DNA of 59,047 nt from an uncultured Legionella sp. (GTDB lineage Bacteria; Pseudomonadota; Gammaproteobacteria; Legionellales; Legionellaceae): NCBI GenBank assembly GCA_903877115.1, contig CAIRCS010000003.1, positions 1 through 59,047 on the forward strand. Reading direction: 5' to 3'. Numbering within the stretch: position 1 is the stretch's first letter; each line of letters starts with the position of its first letter. Under the pieces are notes generated by a model. The model was not told the origin of the DNA and ran no database searches. It saw nothing but the letters and a program-made list of their open reading frames with translations. Below are positions 17,188 to 26,373 of this stretch, piece after piece. The translations under genes and the position numbers were made by a program.

Positions 17188-18438
17188 ATGCGTATTGCAA
17201 TTATTGGCAGCGGTATTTCGGGTTTAACAAGTGCTTATTACCTTCAAAAACAGGGTCATGACGTATTTGTGTTTGAAGCATCAGATTATATTGGCGGGCA
17301 TACCAATACCGTCAATGTTTCACGCGCGGGTCAAAACTATGCTATTGATACCGGGTTTATCGTATTTAACCATCAGACTTACCCGAATTTCACGCATCTG
17401 TTGAATGAATTACACGTTGATATTAAAAATACAGAGATGAGTTTTAGCGTTTATGATCCTAAATTGAATTTTCAATATTCAGGGGGTTCTTTTAACGGGT
17501 TGTTTGCCGACCGCAGAAATTTATTTAATCCTAAGTTTTACCGTCTGCTGAGTGAAATCCATCGTTTTCATCGTTTGGCCAAACGCGTATTGGATTCAAT
17601 GAACACTGTCAGCACCTTGCAGCAGTTTCTTACCCAACATCAATTTCACAACGATTTAGGCGCATTGTATTTATACCCATTGATTTCAGCGCTCTGGTCT
17701 TCGCCTGGTGGTGTTATCGGTGCAATGCCGATTTATTTTGTTGCAAAATTTTTTGAAAATCATGATTTATTGAAAATGCTGCCGGATATTTCTTGGAAAG
17801 TGCTTAAAAACAGTTCTTCAAGCTATATTTCGCCTTTAATTCAAGCATTTAAAGAACGTGTCTATGTTAATACGGCGGTTGTGAATCTGCGTCGAGACGA
17901 GCAGGGGTTTAGTTTGTCTCATGAGACCGGCTTGATTGGTCAGTTTGATGCTGTTGTCGTCGCTACGCACAGTGACCAAGCGTTGCGATTATTGGATGCG
18001 CCAACTGCCTTGGAAGTCGAGATTTTATCGGCATTTTCTTATGAAGATAATGATGTAATACTGCACCAAGATGAAACCCTAATGCCAGCGTCTAGCCGGG
18101 CTTGGGCTAGTTGGAATTATAGACTTTCCCCAGAAAACGATGCACACGCGATATTGACGTACAATATGAATAAATTACAATGCATTTCGAATTCGGTTCC
18201 ATTTTTTGTTTCGCTGAATGCTGCGCATTTAATTAATCCTGAAAAAGTAATACAGCACTTTTCCTATAGCCATCCACAATATACGTTGGTCAGTCTTGCA
18301 GCGCAATCACGGCAACAAGAACTGAATGCTCAGTCAGGCATTTATTTTTGTGGGGCTTATTGGGGATTTGGTTTTCATGAAGATGGTGTCAATAGCGCCT
18401 TAGCGGTGTGCAGACAATTAGCAGAACATCATGGATAG
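17188..18438 (+). CDS. NAD(P)/FAD-dependent oxidoreductase, amine-oxidase fold
   Basis: The 416-residue protein begins with the FAD-binding motif IAIIGSGISGLTSAYYL and the following GG motif (DYIGGHTNT). The C-terminal FAD block is GIYFCGAYWGFGFHEDGVNSA. The family belongs to the amine oxidase/protoporphyrinogen oxidase/phytoene desaturase fold and is a constant member of the cyclopropane-synthase operon. In Rhodobacter the related UfaD acts on methylated fatty acids on the way to furan fatty acids; whether that applies here is an inference. It starts 2 bases after the SDR and overlaps the DUF1365 gene by eight bases. Confidence 0.85.
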   Translation: MRIAIIGSGISGLTSAYYLQKQGHDVFVFEASDYIGGHTNTVNVSRAGQNYAIDTGFIVFNHQTYPNFTHLLNELHVDIKNTEMSFSVYDPKLNFQYSGGSFNGLFADRRNLFNPKFYRLLSEIHRFHRLAKRVLDSMNTVSTLQQFLTQHQFHNDLGALYLYPLISALWSSPGGVIGAMPIYFVAKFFENHDLLKMLPDISWKVLKNSSSSYISPLIQAFKERVYVNTAVVNLRRDEQGFSLSHETGLIGQFDAVVVATHSDQALRLLDAPTALEVEILSAFSYEDNDVILHQDETLMPASSRAWASWNYRLSPENDAHAILTYNMNKLQCISNSVPFFVSLNAAHLINPEKVIQHFSYSHPQYTLVSLAAQSRQQELNAQSGIYFCGAYWGFGFHEDGVNSALAVCRQLAEHHG

Positions 18439-19198
18439 TGCTATTTATACCGGACTTGTGACTCACAAACGCTATAGTCCGGTTTGTCACCAATTTAATT
18501 ACCGCGTCTTTATGATGTACTTGGATCTAGATGAATTGGATGACTTGTTCGCATCGCAGTGGTTTTGGTCGGTAGAAAAAAACAATATCGCCTCTTTTCG
18601 TCGCACAGATCACTTAGGAGACCCCAATATATCTCTAAAACAAGCTGTGGTTGATTTGGTGTATGAGCGTATTGGTTTTGTTCTTGAAGGCCCGGTGCGT
18701 CTTCTGACGCACTTACGCTATTGGGGGTATTGTTTTAATCCGGTGAGTTTTTATTATTGTTATGATAAAACCAAGCAACACCTAGAAGTGATTGTGGCTG
18801 AAATCAATAATACCCCTTGGGGTGAGCAGCATTGCTATGTCTTAAACGTACGTAACGGTTCACCTAAGTCCGACGTTGTGCGCTTTAATCAAAATCATCA
18901 TTTTGTTTTTCCAAAAATATTTCATATTTCGCCACTTATGCCCATGGAGCTAACTCATGATTGGTGGTTTAACACGCCAAAAAACCAATTGCGTGTCCAT
19001 ATGAATAATCTTCAGGATCAGAAAAAAATATTTACTGCCCATCTCAATTTGCAAAGAAAGAATTTGAATAGTCAAAGTCTGGCGCATACATTAATTCATT
19101 ATCCCTTTATGACGGGTAAAGTTATTAGTGCTATTTATTGGCAATCTTTGCGCACGTGGCTTAAAGGTGCCCCGTTTTATTCTCATCCTTCGTCTTAA
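18431..19198 (+). CDS. DUF1365 family protein
   Basis: The 255-residue protein has the DUF1365 marks: IYTGLVTHKRYSPVCHQFNY at the start, LTHLRYWGYCFNPVSFYYCYD near 95-115, and NTPWGEQHCYVL near 140. The domain's biochemical role is not established, but it almost always neighbours the FAD oxidoreductase and the cyclopropane-fatty-acid synthase, as here. It is soluble, with no signal peptide. Its start overlaps the end of the oxidoreductase gene by eight bases, which indicates coupled translation. Confidence 0.9.
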   Translation: MDSAIYTGLVTHKRYSPVCHQFNYRVFMMYLDLDELDDLFASQWFWSVEKNNIASFRRTDHLGDPNISLKQAVVDLVYERIGFVLEGPVRLLTHLRYWGYCFNPVSFYYCYDKTKQHLEVIVAEINNTPWGEQHCYVLNVRNGSPKSDVVRFNQNHHFVFPKIFHISPLMPMELTHDWWFNTPKNQLRVHMNNLQDQKKIFTAHLNLQRKNLNSQSLAHTLIHYPFMTGKVISAIYWQSLRTWLKGAPFYSHPSS

Positions 19199-19209
19199 TC
19201 GAGGTTAAT

Positions 19210-20415
19210 ATGATAAAAAATTTTTTTAAAAAACTGTTGTTTATGCGTCTTTCAAAACTAAAAATTGGTCTTTTGACGGTTCAGGATGGTGATGAGTCGT
19301 GGTCCTTTGGTGATCAGGGTTCCTCTCCTGGTTTAAGTGCAGTGATTAGGGTGACCTCTCCTAGTTTTTACTCCACCGTCGTCATGGGGGGAAGCTTGGG
19401 AGCCGCGGATGCGTTTGTTCAGCACGATTGGGAAACGGATGATTTAACGGCCTTATTGCGGTTATTTTTGCGCAATCAAATCACACGTAACTATGAAGAA
19501 AAAGGCAGGTTTAACTTAGCCAAAGTTATGCGCTGGTTGGTTCATCAATTAAAACGAAATAACATCAAAGGCAGTCGGCGTAATATCGCTCAGCATTATG
19601 ATTTAAGTAACGATTTTTTTAACTTATTTCTCGATGAAAACATGATGTACTCCAGTGCTATTTTTCCTACTGAGGATACGGATTTAAATACAGCTGTACG
19701 ACACAAACTGGATGTCATTTGTAAAAAATTGGATTTAAAGCCCAGTGATACGGTACTGGAAATTGGTGCTGGTTGGGGTGGATTTGCTTTGCATGCCGCT
19801 GAATATTATGGGTGTAAGGTCGTGACAACCACGATATCGCAACAGCAGTACGACCTGGCTAAACAACGAATTGCAGATAAAAACTTAAGTCACCAAATTA
19901 CTCTGTTAAAAGAAGATTACCGGCACTTGACGGGGACTTACGACAAGATCGTGTCCATTGAAATGATTGAAGCTGTAGGTCATCAGTATTACGCTACTTT
20001 TTTTTCCACCTGTTCTGGATTATTAAAACCCAATGGACAGATTCTGATCCAGGCTATTACGATTCAGGATCAAGAGTTTGAGCGTGCCAAACATGAAGTG
20101 GATTTTATTAAACGGTCAATTTTTCCTGGGAGTTGTATTCCTTCGGTTACTGCTCTCCTCTCTGCCATGACACGTGCCAGTGATTTACGTTTATTGCATT
20201 TGGAAGACATAGGATTGCATTATGCTAAGACTCTGCGTCTTTGGCGCCAGCGTTTTTTTCAAGCACAGGAAAAAGTCATTGGATTGGGGTTTGATAATGC
20301 GTTTATACGGCTATGGGAGTTTTATTTTTCATATTGTGAAGCGGGTTTTGCTGAAGGGTATTTAGGCGATATGCACCTTCATTTTGTTAAACCATTGGCT
20401 ATACGCGCAAAATGA
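19210..20415 (+). CDS. Cyclopropane-fatty-acyl-phospholipid synthase family methyltransferase
   Basis: The 401-residue protein has the SAM-binding motif VLEIGAGWGGFALHAA near residue 180, preceded by the lipid-binding part with AQHYDLSNDFFNLFLD and the MYSSAIF block. It ends with the CFA-type block LHYAKTLRLWRQRFF. Such enzymes add a methylene or methyl group from S-adenosylmethionine to unsaturated chains in membrane phospholipids. Because it sits with a desaturase and an FAD oxidoreductase, the product may be modified further. GAGG about 5 bases before the ATG is the ribosome site. Its stop overlaps DUF2878 by four bases. Confidence 0.9.
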   Translation: MIKNFFKKLLFMRLSKLKIGLLTVQDGDESWSFGDQGSSPGLSAVIRVTSPSFYSTVVMGGSLGAADAFVQHDWETDDLTALLRLFLRNQITRNYEEKGRFNLAKVMRWLVHQLKRNNIKGSRRNIAQHYDLSNDFFNLFLDENMMYSSAIFPTEDTDLNTAVRHKLDVICKKLDLKPSDTVLEIGAGWGGFALHAAEYYGCKVVTTTISQQQYDLAKQRIADKNLSHQITLLKEDYRHLTGTYDKIVSIEMIEAVGHQYYATFFSTCSGLLKPNGQILIQAITIQDQEFERAKHEVDFIKRSIFPGSCIPSVTALLSAMTRASDLRLLHLEDIGLHYAKTLRLWRQRFFQAQEKVIGLGFDNAFIRLWEFYFSYCEAGFAEGYLGDMHLHFVKPLAIRAK

Positions 20416-20936
20416 GGCCATCACTAATAATGGGAATATCCGTCATTGTTTTTCAAATTCAGTGGTGGTTATGTATTTTCTCCGGTATTTATCAGCATGC
20501 GCAATATGCGTATTGGGTAGCGTTCGCGCTGTTTTTAATTAATTTACTGTACCAGCCTATAACACGACCGATGCTATTATTTTTTCTGATATTATTTAGC
20601 TGTGGGGTCGCAAACGATACTCTGTTGATGCAGTTGAAAGTGTTGGGGTTTTCTTTTCAAGGCGCTTTAATTCCCGTTTGGTTAATGATCTTATGGGCTT
20701 GTTTTAGTGCATGGTTTCTTCACGCCCAGTGGCTAAATCAGCGATTGATCGTGATATTATGTCTGTTTTCTATCTGTGGAACAGGCAGTTACTATTGTGC
20801 AGCTCGGCTCCATGCCTTGACCTTTTTAATGCCGTTGAATTATTCGCTCATGATTATGGCTTTGGATTGGTTTTGTTTAGGGGTTCTCTTTTTTATAATC
20901 GTGAGATGCCGATGTATTAAGCGTTTTTTAGGATAG
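20412..20936 (+). CDS. DUF2878 family inner-membrane protein
   Basis: The 174-residue, highly hydrophobic protein has about five or six transmembrane segments, and its N-terminal helix carries the family's FQIQWWLCIF block followed by GVANDTLLMQLKVLGF near 70-85. The family is a usual last member of the DUF3833/CFA/DUF1365 cluster; its activity is unknown. The ATGA overlap with the methyltransferase gene places it in the same operon. Its last codons run into a hairpin that may end the transcript. Confidence 0.8.
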   Translation: MRPSLIMGISVIVFQIQWWLCIFSGIYQHAQYAYWVAFALFLINLLYQPITRPMLLFFLILFSCGVANDTLLMQLKVLGFSFQGALIPVWLMILWACFSAWFLHAQWLNQRLIVILCLFSICGTGSYYCAARLHALTFLMPLNYSLMIMALDWFCLGVLFFIIVRCRCIKRFLG

Positions 20937-20950
20937 TCTCCAAAAAATGC
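20921..20950 (+). terminator. Hairpin at the end of the lipid operon
   Basis: GCGTTTTTTAGGA and TCCAAAAAATGC pair, with a few mismatches, around TAGTC. The stem begins inside the last codons of the DUF2878 gene. With runs of A and T in its arms it could act in either direction. It is a probable terminator, though it lacks a separate T tract after the stem. Confidence 0.5.
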
Positions 20951-21020
20951 ACAAAGATCATACTGACACAGCACTGAATAAACGGTAATATTAGCAATTT
21001 GCTCGGATTGTGATTAAAAC

Positions 21021-21596
21021 ATGGTTTTTTCAGATGGTTATGTAAAATTACCCCCCTATTTTGATTTCTCGCAAGCGATTTCTGATTTGAATTTGCCGAT
21101 TTCTTGTTCCGAATTGCATGGGGTATTATGTGGTTATTTGGCTGCGGATGGTCAACGCGCGGGGGAGTCTTATTTGCGTGCATTGTTGGCTCAACGAGAA
21201 TCCAGTGACACGCGACAAGCGACCTTGGCTTTGTTTGATGTATTCAGTATTTCGCAACAACAATTGTCACAATTGGGGTTTGAATTTGAATTGATGCTGC
21301 CTGATGATGATGCGACGTTGAGTACACGAGCGCAAGCATTCAGTGAATGGTGTGAAGGGTTTACTCAGGGATTGACTGTGACGGGAGTCAATTTTGACAA
21401 ATTGCAAAGTGAGGAAGCGCAAGAGGCTATTCAGCATATTACGGAATTTGCGCAATTAGATTATGCAGCTTTGCGCGTGAATGAAGAAGATGAGCGTGCC
21501 TTATTAGAAGTTATCGAGTATACCAGGATGGCAGTATTGTCTATCCATGCTGATATGCAAGCCCAGCATAACAGTGGAACGAGTACCCAACACTAG
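21021..21596 (+). CDS. ygfB: UPF0149 family protein YgfB
   Basis: The 191-residue, acidic, helical protein of the YgfB/UPF0149 family is recognised by SCSELHGVLCGYLAADG near 27-45, FSEWCEGFTQGL near 107-120 and a final acidic NEEDERALLEVIEYTRMAVL. In other gammaproteobacteria ygfB lies directly before pepP-ubiH-visC, and that order is kept here. In Pseudomonas YgfB dampens an antibiotic-response regulator, but the general function is unsettled. The gap to pepP is 6 bases. Confidence 0.9.
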   Translation: MVFSDGYVKLPPYFDFSQAISDLNLPISCSELHGVLCGYLAADGQRAGESYLRALLAQRESSDTRQATLALFDVFSISQQQLSQLGFEFELMLPDDDATLSTRAQAFSEWCEGFTQGLTVTGVNFDKLQSEEAQEAIQHITEFAQLDYAALRVNEEDERALLEVIEYTRMAVLSIHADMQAQHNSGTSTQH

Positions 21597-21602
21597 GAGC
21601 GC

Positions 21603-22907
21603 ATGATGGCAGAGGATTATAGATTACGGCGTCAAATGTTAGCCAAACAATTGCCTCTCCATTCCGTGGCGATTATTCCGGCTGCCAAAGAAGTATTGCG
21701 TAATGGTGACGCGGACTACCGTTTTCGCCAGCAAAGCGATTTCTATTATTTGACGGGGTTTCAGGAGCCTGATGCTGTGTTGGTCGTCATATCAGCCCCC
21801 GAAGTACAAAGTATTTTATTTACCCGCCCGCGTAATATCAGTGAAGAACAATGGCAGGGCAAGCGTCTTGGGCCGGAAGCTGCTTGTGCAGCATTAAGTG
21901 TTGATAAAGCTTATTCTATCGAAGAATTGGATACGCAGCTGCCGACATTATTATTGGATAAACAGGCACTGGTCTATGCCATTGGGCAAGATATGGTTTG
22001 GGACAGGCGATTGATTAAGGCGCTGAAACAAAGCAAGCAGCAGCTGCGGTCTGGACGTACGGTGCCTGAGTCGATGTTGGATCTAAGTCCTGTCATGGGA
22101 GAATTACGTCTTATCAAATCTTCGGAAGAAATTGCTTGTATGCGCGAAGCAGCGCGGATTACTGTGGCTGCGCATCAACGCGCGATGCGTGCTTGCAGGC
22201 ATATGCGCTTTGAATATGAATTAGAAGCGGAATTGCTGTATGAATTTACACGTCAGGGTTGTCGTGCTCCGGCGTACGATTCAATTGTCGCCAGTGGCAA
22301 TAATGCGTGTACGTTACATTATACTGCGAATGATGGGCCTTTGACGGCCGGGGACTTGGTTTTGATTGATGCCGGTGCAGAATTTGCGTGTTATGCGGCG
22401 GATGTGACGCGTACCTTTCCGGTTTCTGGGCAATTTTCTGCTGAACAGCGCGCGATTTATGAATTAGTACTGGCTGCACAACAAGCCGCCATTGCAGCGG
22501 TACGCCCCGGAGTAGCTTGGGATACGATGCAAAAGACTGTGGTCTCGATATTGACGCAAGGCTTAGTCGATTTACAGATCTTGCAAGGTAATGTCTCAGA
22601 TTTGATTGAAACCAATGCGTACAAACCTTTTTATATGCATAATTCAGGGCATTGGTTGGGGTTGGATGTTCATGATTGTGGTCGCTACCGAATAGCAGGT
22701 TTGTGGCGTGATTTGACGCCAGGTATGGTTTTGACGGTAGAACCTGGGATTTATATATCGCATGGTATGCCGAACTTGGATCCACGTTGGTGGGGCATTG
22801 GAGTACGGATTGAAGATGATATTTTGGTAACCGAACAAGGTTATGACAATTTAACGGGTGCGTTGCAGTCAAAACCATCTGAAATAGAGGCCCTATTACG
22901 TGATTGA
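21603..22907 (+). CDS. pepP: Xaa-Pro aminopeptidase P
   Basis: The 434-residue protein has the creatinase-like N-terminal domain and the pita-bread metallopeptidase domain. The five metal ligands are visible: D in LIDAGAE, D in AADVTRTFPV, H in HNSGHWLGLDVHD, E in LTVEPGIY and E in RIEDDILV. It releases N-terminal residues preceding proline, using two manganese ions, in the cytoplasm. The AGGAG at 21595-21599 serves either of two adjacent ATGs (21603 or 21606). It overlaps ubiH by eight bases. Confidence 0.95.
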   Translation: MMAEDYRLRRQMLAKQLPLHSVAIIPAAKEVLRNGDADYRFRQQSDFYYLTGFQEPDAVLVVISAPEVQSILFTRPRNISEEQWQGKRLGPEAACAALSVDKAYSIEELDTQLPTLLLDKQALVYAIGQDMVWDRRLIKALKQSKQQLRSGRTVPESMLDLSPVMGELRLIKSSEEIACMREAARITVAAHQRAMRACRHMRFEYELEAELLYEFTRQGCRAPAYDSIVASGNNACTLHYTANDGPLTAGDLVLIDAGAEFACYAADVTRTFPVSGQFSAEQRAIYELVLAAQQAAIAAVRPGVAWDTMQKTVVSILTQGLVDLQILQGNVSDLIETNAYKPFYMHNSGHWLGLDVHDCGRYRIAGLWRDLTPGMVLTVEPGIYISHGMPNLDPRWWGIGVRIEDDILVTEQGYDNLTGALQSKPSEIEALLRD

Positions 22908-24087
22908 TTATCAAGTAGATATTGCTATCGTTGGGGGTGGATTGAACGGTGCTGCGTTAGTCCATGGACTCAAAGCAACCGGGCTGCGCGTCCTGATGAT
23001 CGACAGCCAAGATTTTTTTAAGCCGCAAGCACCCAATACAGATGCGCGGAGTTTGACTTTATCTATTGCCTCCCTGCGTATTTTACAAAGCCTGGGTATT
23101 TGGTCTGAGCTTGCATCCACCGCAACTGGGATTCATACCATTCATGTTTCGGAACAAGGGCGTTTTGGGACGGCATGTCTCGAGGCGCCGGATCAAACGC
23201 CATTGGGGTATGTTGTACCGATTCAAAATTTGGTGCAGGCTTTATATCAAGACATGGACCGCCAAAGGGTGTTGGCTCCGGCGACGGTTGTTGCGTTTGA
23301 TTCTGATCAAAAGTTGCTTACCGTGCAAATGGACGACAAACACTACACGGTACAAGCTAAGATTGTGGTCGCAGCGGATGGCTCTCAGTCAAGTATGCGA
23401 AGATTTTGTCAATTACCCGTGCAAATCAAAGACTATGGGCAACATGCGTTGGTGACCCAAATTAATTTAGCGCGTGCGCATCAACGAATTGCTTATGAGC
23501 GGTTTACGACTTCGGGGCCTTTGGCGATGTTACCGTTGGAGCCGAAACGTATGGGGGTGGTCTGGTCATTATCTCCAGAAGAGGCGACACGCATATCGCA
23601 AATGGATGATGAGGCGTTCTTACAGAATCTTACCAAGGTGTTTGGCTATCGGTTAGGGCGTTTTGTAGGAGTGGGCCAACGGCTCACGTATCCATTACGA
23701 CAAATGTTGATGACTGAGTCTGTGCAAGGGCCAGTGGTGTTTATTGGGAATGCTGCGCATACTTTGCATCCGGTGGCCGGTCAAGGATTTAATTTGGGGT
23801 TGCGCGATGTGGCGATGTTGGCTCAAATGATCACGCAAATAGGTCTTGATGATCCGACATTATTAACGCGGTATCAAGAAGCACGCCAGCATGATCAAAC
23901 TGTGATTGCACGGTTTACCGATGGATTGATTTCGATGTATGGACACCCCAATCTTGGGGTGCGAATGGTACGTCAATTTGGATTGTTGGTTTTGGACAAT
24001 AATCGCTTATTAAAACGGGTGGTCGCACGTTATGCAACGGGTTTGGGTGGTGTTGTGCCGGATTTGGTTTGTGGGATCCCATTATGA
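22900..24087 (+). CDS. ubiH: FAD-dependent ubiquinone hydroxylase UbiH
   Basis: The 395-residue flavoprotein monooxygenase has the Rossmann motif IAIVGGGLNGAALVHGL, the DG block VAADGSQSSMRRF and the FAD block GNAAHTLHPVAGQGFNLGLRD, the form typical of UbiH. It hydroxylates the ring of ubiquinone precursors. The start is GTG, overlapping pepP, and the stop overlaps the next hydroxylase by four bases. Conserved synteny with pepP supports the name. Confidence 0.9.
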   Translation: MIDYQVDIAIVGGGLNGAALVHGLKATGLRVLMIDSQDFFKPQAPNTDARSLTLSIASLRILQSLGIWSELASTATGIHTIHVSEQGRFGTACLEAPDQTPLGYVVPIQNLVQALYQDMDRQRVLAPATVVAFDSDQKLLTVQMDDKHYTVQAKIVVAADGSQSSMRRFCQLPVQIKDYGQHALVTQINLARAHQRIAYERFTTSGPLAMLPLEPKRMGVVWSLSPEEATRISQMDDEAFLQNLTKVFGYRLGRFVGVGQRLTYPLRQMLMTESVQGPVVFIGNAAHTLHPVAGQGFNLGLRDVAMLAQMITQIGLDDPTLLTRYQEARQHDQTVIARFTDGLISMYGHPNLGVRMVRQFGLLVLDNNRLLKRVVARYATGLGGVVPDLVCGIPL

Positions 24088-25250
24088 GTGATCTGGTTGA
24101 TTTTGTGATAGTAGGTGCCGGTGTGATGGGTTTGTGTGCTGCGTTGGCGGTACAGAAACGGGGTCATACGGTGATGATTTTAGAGTCAGGTCTGTTGGAG
24201 ATCGAGCCTACTACCGCTTCACCGCGGGTATATGCCCTCAATTTGGCTTCTCAGCAGCTATTACAAAGTATCGGGATATGGGAGCAAATTTGTTCCCAGA
24301 GCGCACCGTATGAGCGCATGCATGTTTGGGATGCCCAGAGCTCGGCAAAGATAGTCTTTGATGCGCGGATGCTGGCCCAAGATCGTTTGGGGGGCATTTT
24401 AGAAGAAAATGATTTGAAACAAGCTTTGTTGCAACACATTCGCGCGCGTGACATTCCTGTGATCACCCAATGGCAGACTAAAAAATTAGATGTTTTAGAT
24501 AACAAAATAGTGCTGCATTCTGAACAACAAAGCCATGAAGCCGGGTTTTTATTGATTGCGGATGGGGCACGTTCTCCTACTCGAGACTTATTGAAGATTG
24601 GAATGACCACCTGGCCGTATCATCAACATGCTTTGGTGGCGACGGTTGCGGTTGAAAAACCACATACACGCACCGCGTACCAAGTGTTTTGTGCACAAGG
24701 ACCTTTGGCCTTTTTACCACTGTCTGATCCGCATCGCTGCTCCATTGTTTGGTCTAGTGCGGTGCCTCATATTGAAAAATTGATGACGATTGCTGAAGAT
24801 GTGTTTGTACAAGAGTTAGCGCAAGCATTTGAACATAAATTGGGCGAAATTCAATTATTGTCTGCACGTAAATCTTATCCGCTACAGATGCGGCATGTAC
24901 AACAATATGTCGGTGAACGTTGGGCCATTATGGGTGATGCTGCGCATACGATTCATCCGTTGGCAGGGCTTGGATTAAACATGGGTTTGGCTGATTTGAC
25001 GGCTTTTTTAGCGCTATTAGATAAACAATCCACGCCGGTTTTGACGGCGCGTGCTTTGCGAGCCTATCAACGTCAGCGTAAACATGAGTTGTGGCAGGCC
25101 ATTATATTTTTACAGGGGATACACCGCCTGTTTACCTACGGCAATATGCCTGCGAAATTATTGCGACGGTTTGGGTTAAACGTGAGTGATCGCTTGCCTA
25201 TGTTGAAACGTTTGTTTATTGAACAGGCATCTGGCATTCCGAGGGGTTGA
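24084..25250 (+). CDS. ubiI: FAD-dependent ubiquinone hydroxylase, UbiI/VisC type
   Basis: The 388-residue second member of the UbiH/UbiF/UbiI family has VIVGAGVMGLCAALAVQKRG at the start, LIADGARSPTRDL in the middle and GDAAHTIHPLAGLGLNMGLAD near the end. It hydroxylates another ring position of ubiquinone precursors. The position after ubiH matches visC/ubiI in related bacteria, although sequence alone does not exclude UbiF. The ATG at 24084 was chosen over an upstream frame start because it gives the ATGA overlap with ubiH. Confidence 0.85.
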   Translation: MSDLVDFVIVGAGVMGLCAALAVQKRGHTVMILESGLLEIEPTTASPRVYALNLASQQLLQSIGIWEQICSQSAPYERMHVWDAQSSAKIVFDARMLAQDRLGGILEENDLKQALLQHIRARDIPVITQWQTKKLDVLDNKIVLHSEQQSHEAGFLLIADGARSPTRDLLKIGMTTWPYHQHALVATVAVEKPHTRTAYQVFCAQGPLAFLPLSDPHRCSIVWSSAVPHIEKLMTIAEDVFVQELAQAFEHKLGEIQLLSARKSYPLQMRHVQQYVGERWAIMGDAAHTIHPLAGLGLNMGLADLTAFLALLDKQSTPVLTARALRAYQRQRKHELWQAIIFLQGIHRLFTYGNMPAKLLRRFGLNVSDRLPMLKRLFIEQASGIPRG

Positions 25251-25253
25251 AGC

Positions 25254-26357
25254 ATGTTTAAAAAATTGGGGTGGATGGTTTTGGTGGTTTTGAGCGCTTC
25301 GAGCTGGGGGTATGCTCAAGAGCCCGTCATGATTACGGGGACCAAAATACAAACGATTCAACCTACTGTCTATAAACAACAAGGTAGAAGCTTGTCGATT
25401 CAAGGATCGCGACCTAGGGTTAAACGAGTTTCTATGCTCAAATTGAGTTTGACGAGAGAAACGAAAAACAATCTTGCGCAGCGCATATCGGGTTTAGTTA
25501 GGCATCCAAAAATGAGTCCTACCGCTGGGCATTACCCGCGGACTGTGCAATTGGGTATGAATGCTGTGCCTGTTTTAGATCAAGGTGAACATGGGTCGTG
25601 TATGACGTTTGCAAGTACTGCTGCGGTGGATGCGGCTATTGGCAAAGGCGATTATGTGAGTCAGCTGTGTCAATTAGATTTAAACCAGTATTTGAACCAT
25701 AACGCTTTTGTGCAACGTAATTGGGAGGGAGGTTGGGGCCAAGACCTTTTTTCCCAAATAACTATGTTTGGCATTGTTCCCAAAGCAGTACAAACTGCGG
25801 GAGGCTGTCTGGGGCGTGTGGATTACCCACTTTCTGGTGAAGAGGTTACTGATGAGCTGTCGGTGTTTGACTATCATCAAATTAGTCAACCCATTCAAGA
25901 TTACGGTCTGTCTTTTAATCCTTTAATTCTTAAAGATCAAATCAATTCGAATCTTAGTGATCGCGAACGTATTCTGTATCAAATCAAAAGTATTTTACGT
26001 CAAGGAGAGCGCGTGACATGTAGCGTGATCCTGATGGGACAACTGCGTTATGATGACACACCAACGGGATCGCATCATGTTACCAAGGATACTTGGGTAT
26101 TGTTGCCACAAATGGCTGACGAATTAGCGGATGACGAAGAATCTTCTGGTCATGCTTTTGTGATTACAGGCTATGACGATGATGGGATTGCCGTCGATGC
26201 AACAGGCCAATTTCATCGCGGTTTACTGACATTACGCAATTCATGGGGCAGCAGTGTCGGAGACCAGGGTGATTTCTATATGACGTATTCGTATTTCAAA
26301 GCCGCGTTATTGGAAGCGCATCATGTCAAGCGGATGGCTGGGGCTGATAGTCAGTAG
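25254..26357 (+). CDS. Secreted papain-like (C1A) cysteine peptidase, Lpg2622-like
   Basis: The 367-residue protein has a signal peptide (MFKKLGWMVLVVLSASSWGYAQ), a basic propeptide-like region to about residue 95, and a C1 peptidase domain. C116 is in VLDQGEHGSCMTFAS, H300 in SSGHAFVITGY and N329 in LRNSWGSSVGDQG, the full papain triad. The layout resembles the Legionella C1 peptidase Lpg2622. It would be exported by Sec and may leave the cell by type II secretion. It follows ubiI by 3 bases but probably has a separate role. Substrate unknown. Confidence 0.85.
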   Translation: MFKKLGWMVLVVLSASSWGYAQEPVMITGTKIQTIQPTVYKQQGRSLSIQGSRPRVKRVSMLKLSLTRETKNNLAQRISGLVRHPKMSPTAGHYPRTVQLGMNAVPVLDQGEHGSCMTFASTAAVDAAIGKGDYVSQLCQLDLNQYLNHNAFVQRNWEGGWGQDLFSQITMFGIVPKAVQTAGGCLGRVDYPLSGEEVTDELSVFDYHQISQPIQDYGLSFNPLILKDQINSNLSDRERILYQIKSILRQGERVTCSVILMGQLRYDDTPTGSHHVTKDTWVLLPQMADELADDEESSGHAFVITGYDDDGIAVDATGQFHRGLLTLRNSWGSSVGDQGDFYMTYSYFKAALLEAHHVKRMAGADSQ

Positions 26358-26373
26358 CATTAAATCCTAAAAC

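Noticed and set aside
22246..22914. Long antisense frame opposite pepP
   Set aside because: It lies wholly within an intact conserved gene and has a His/Ser/Pro composition typical of a shadow frame.
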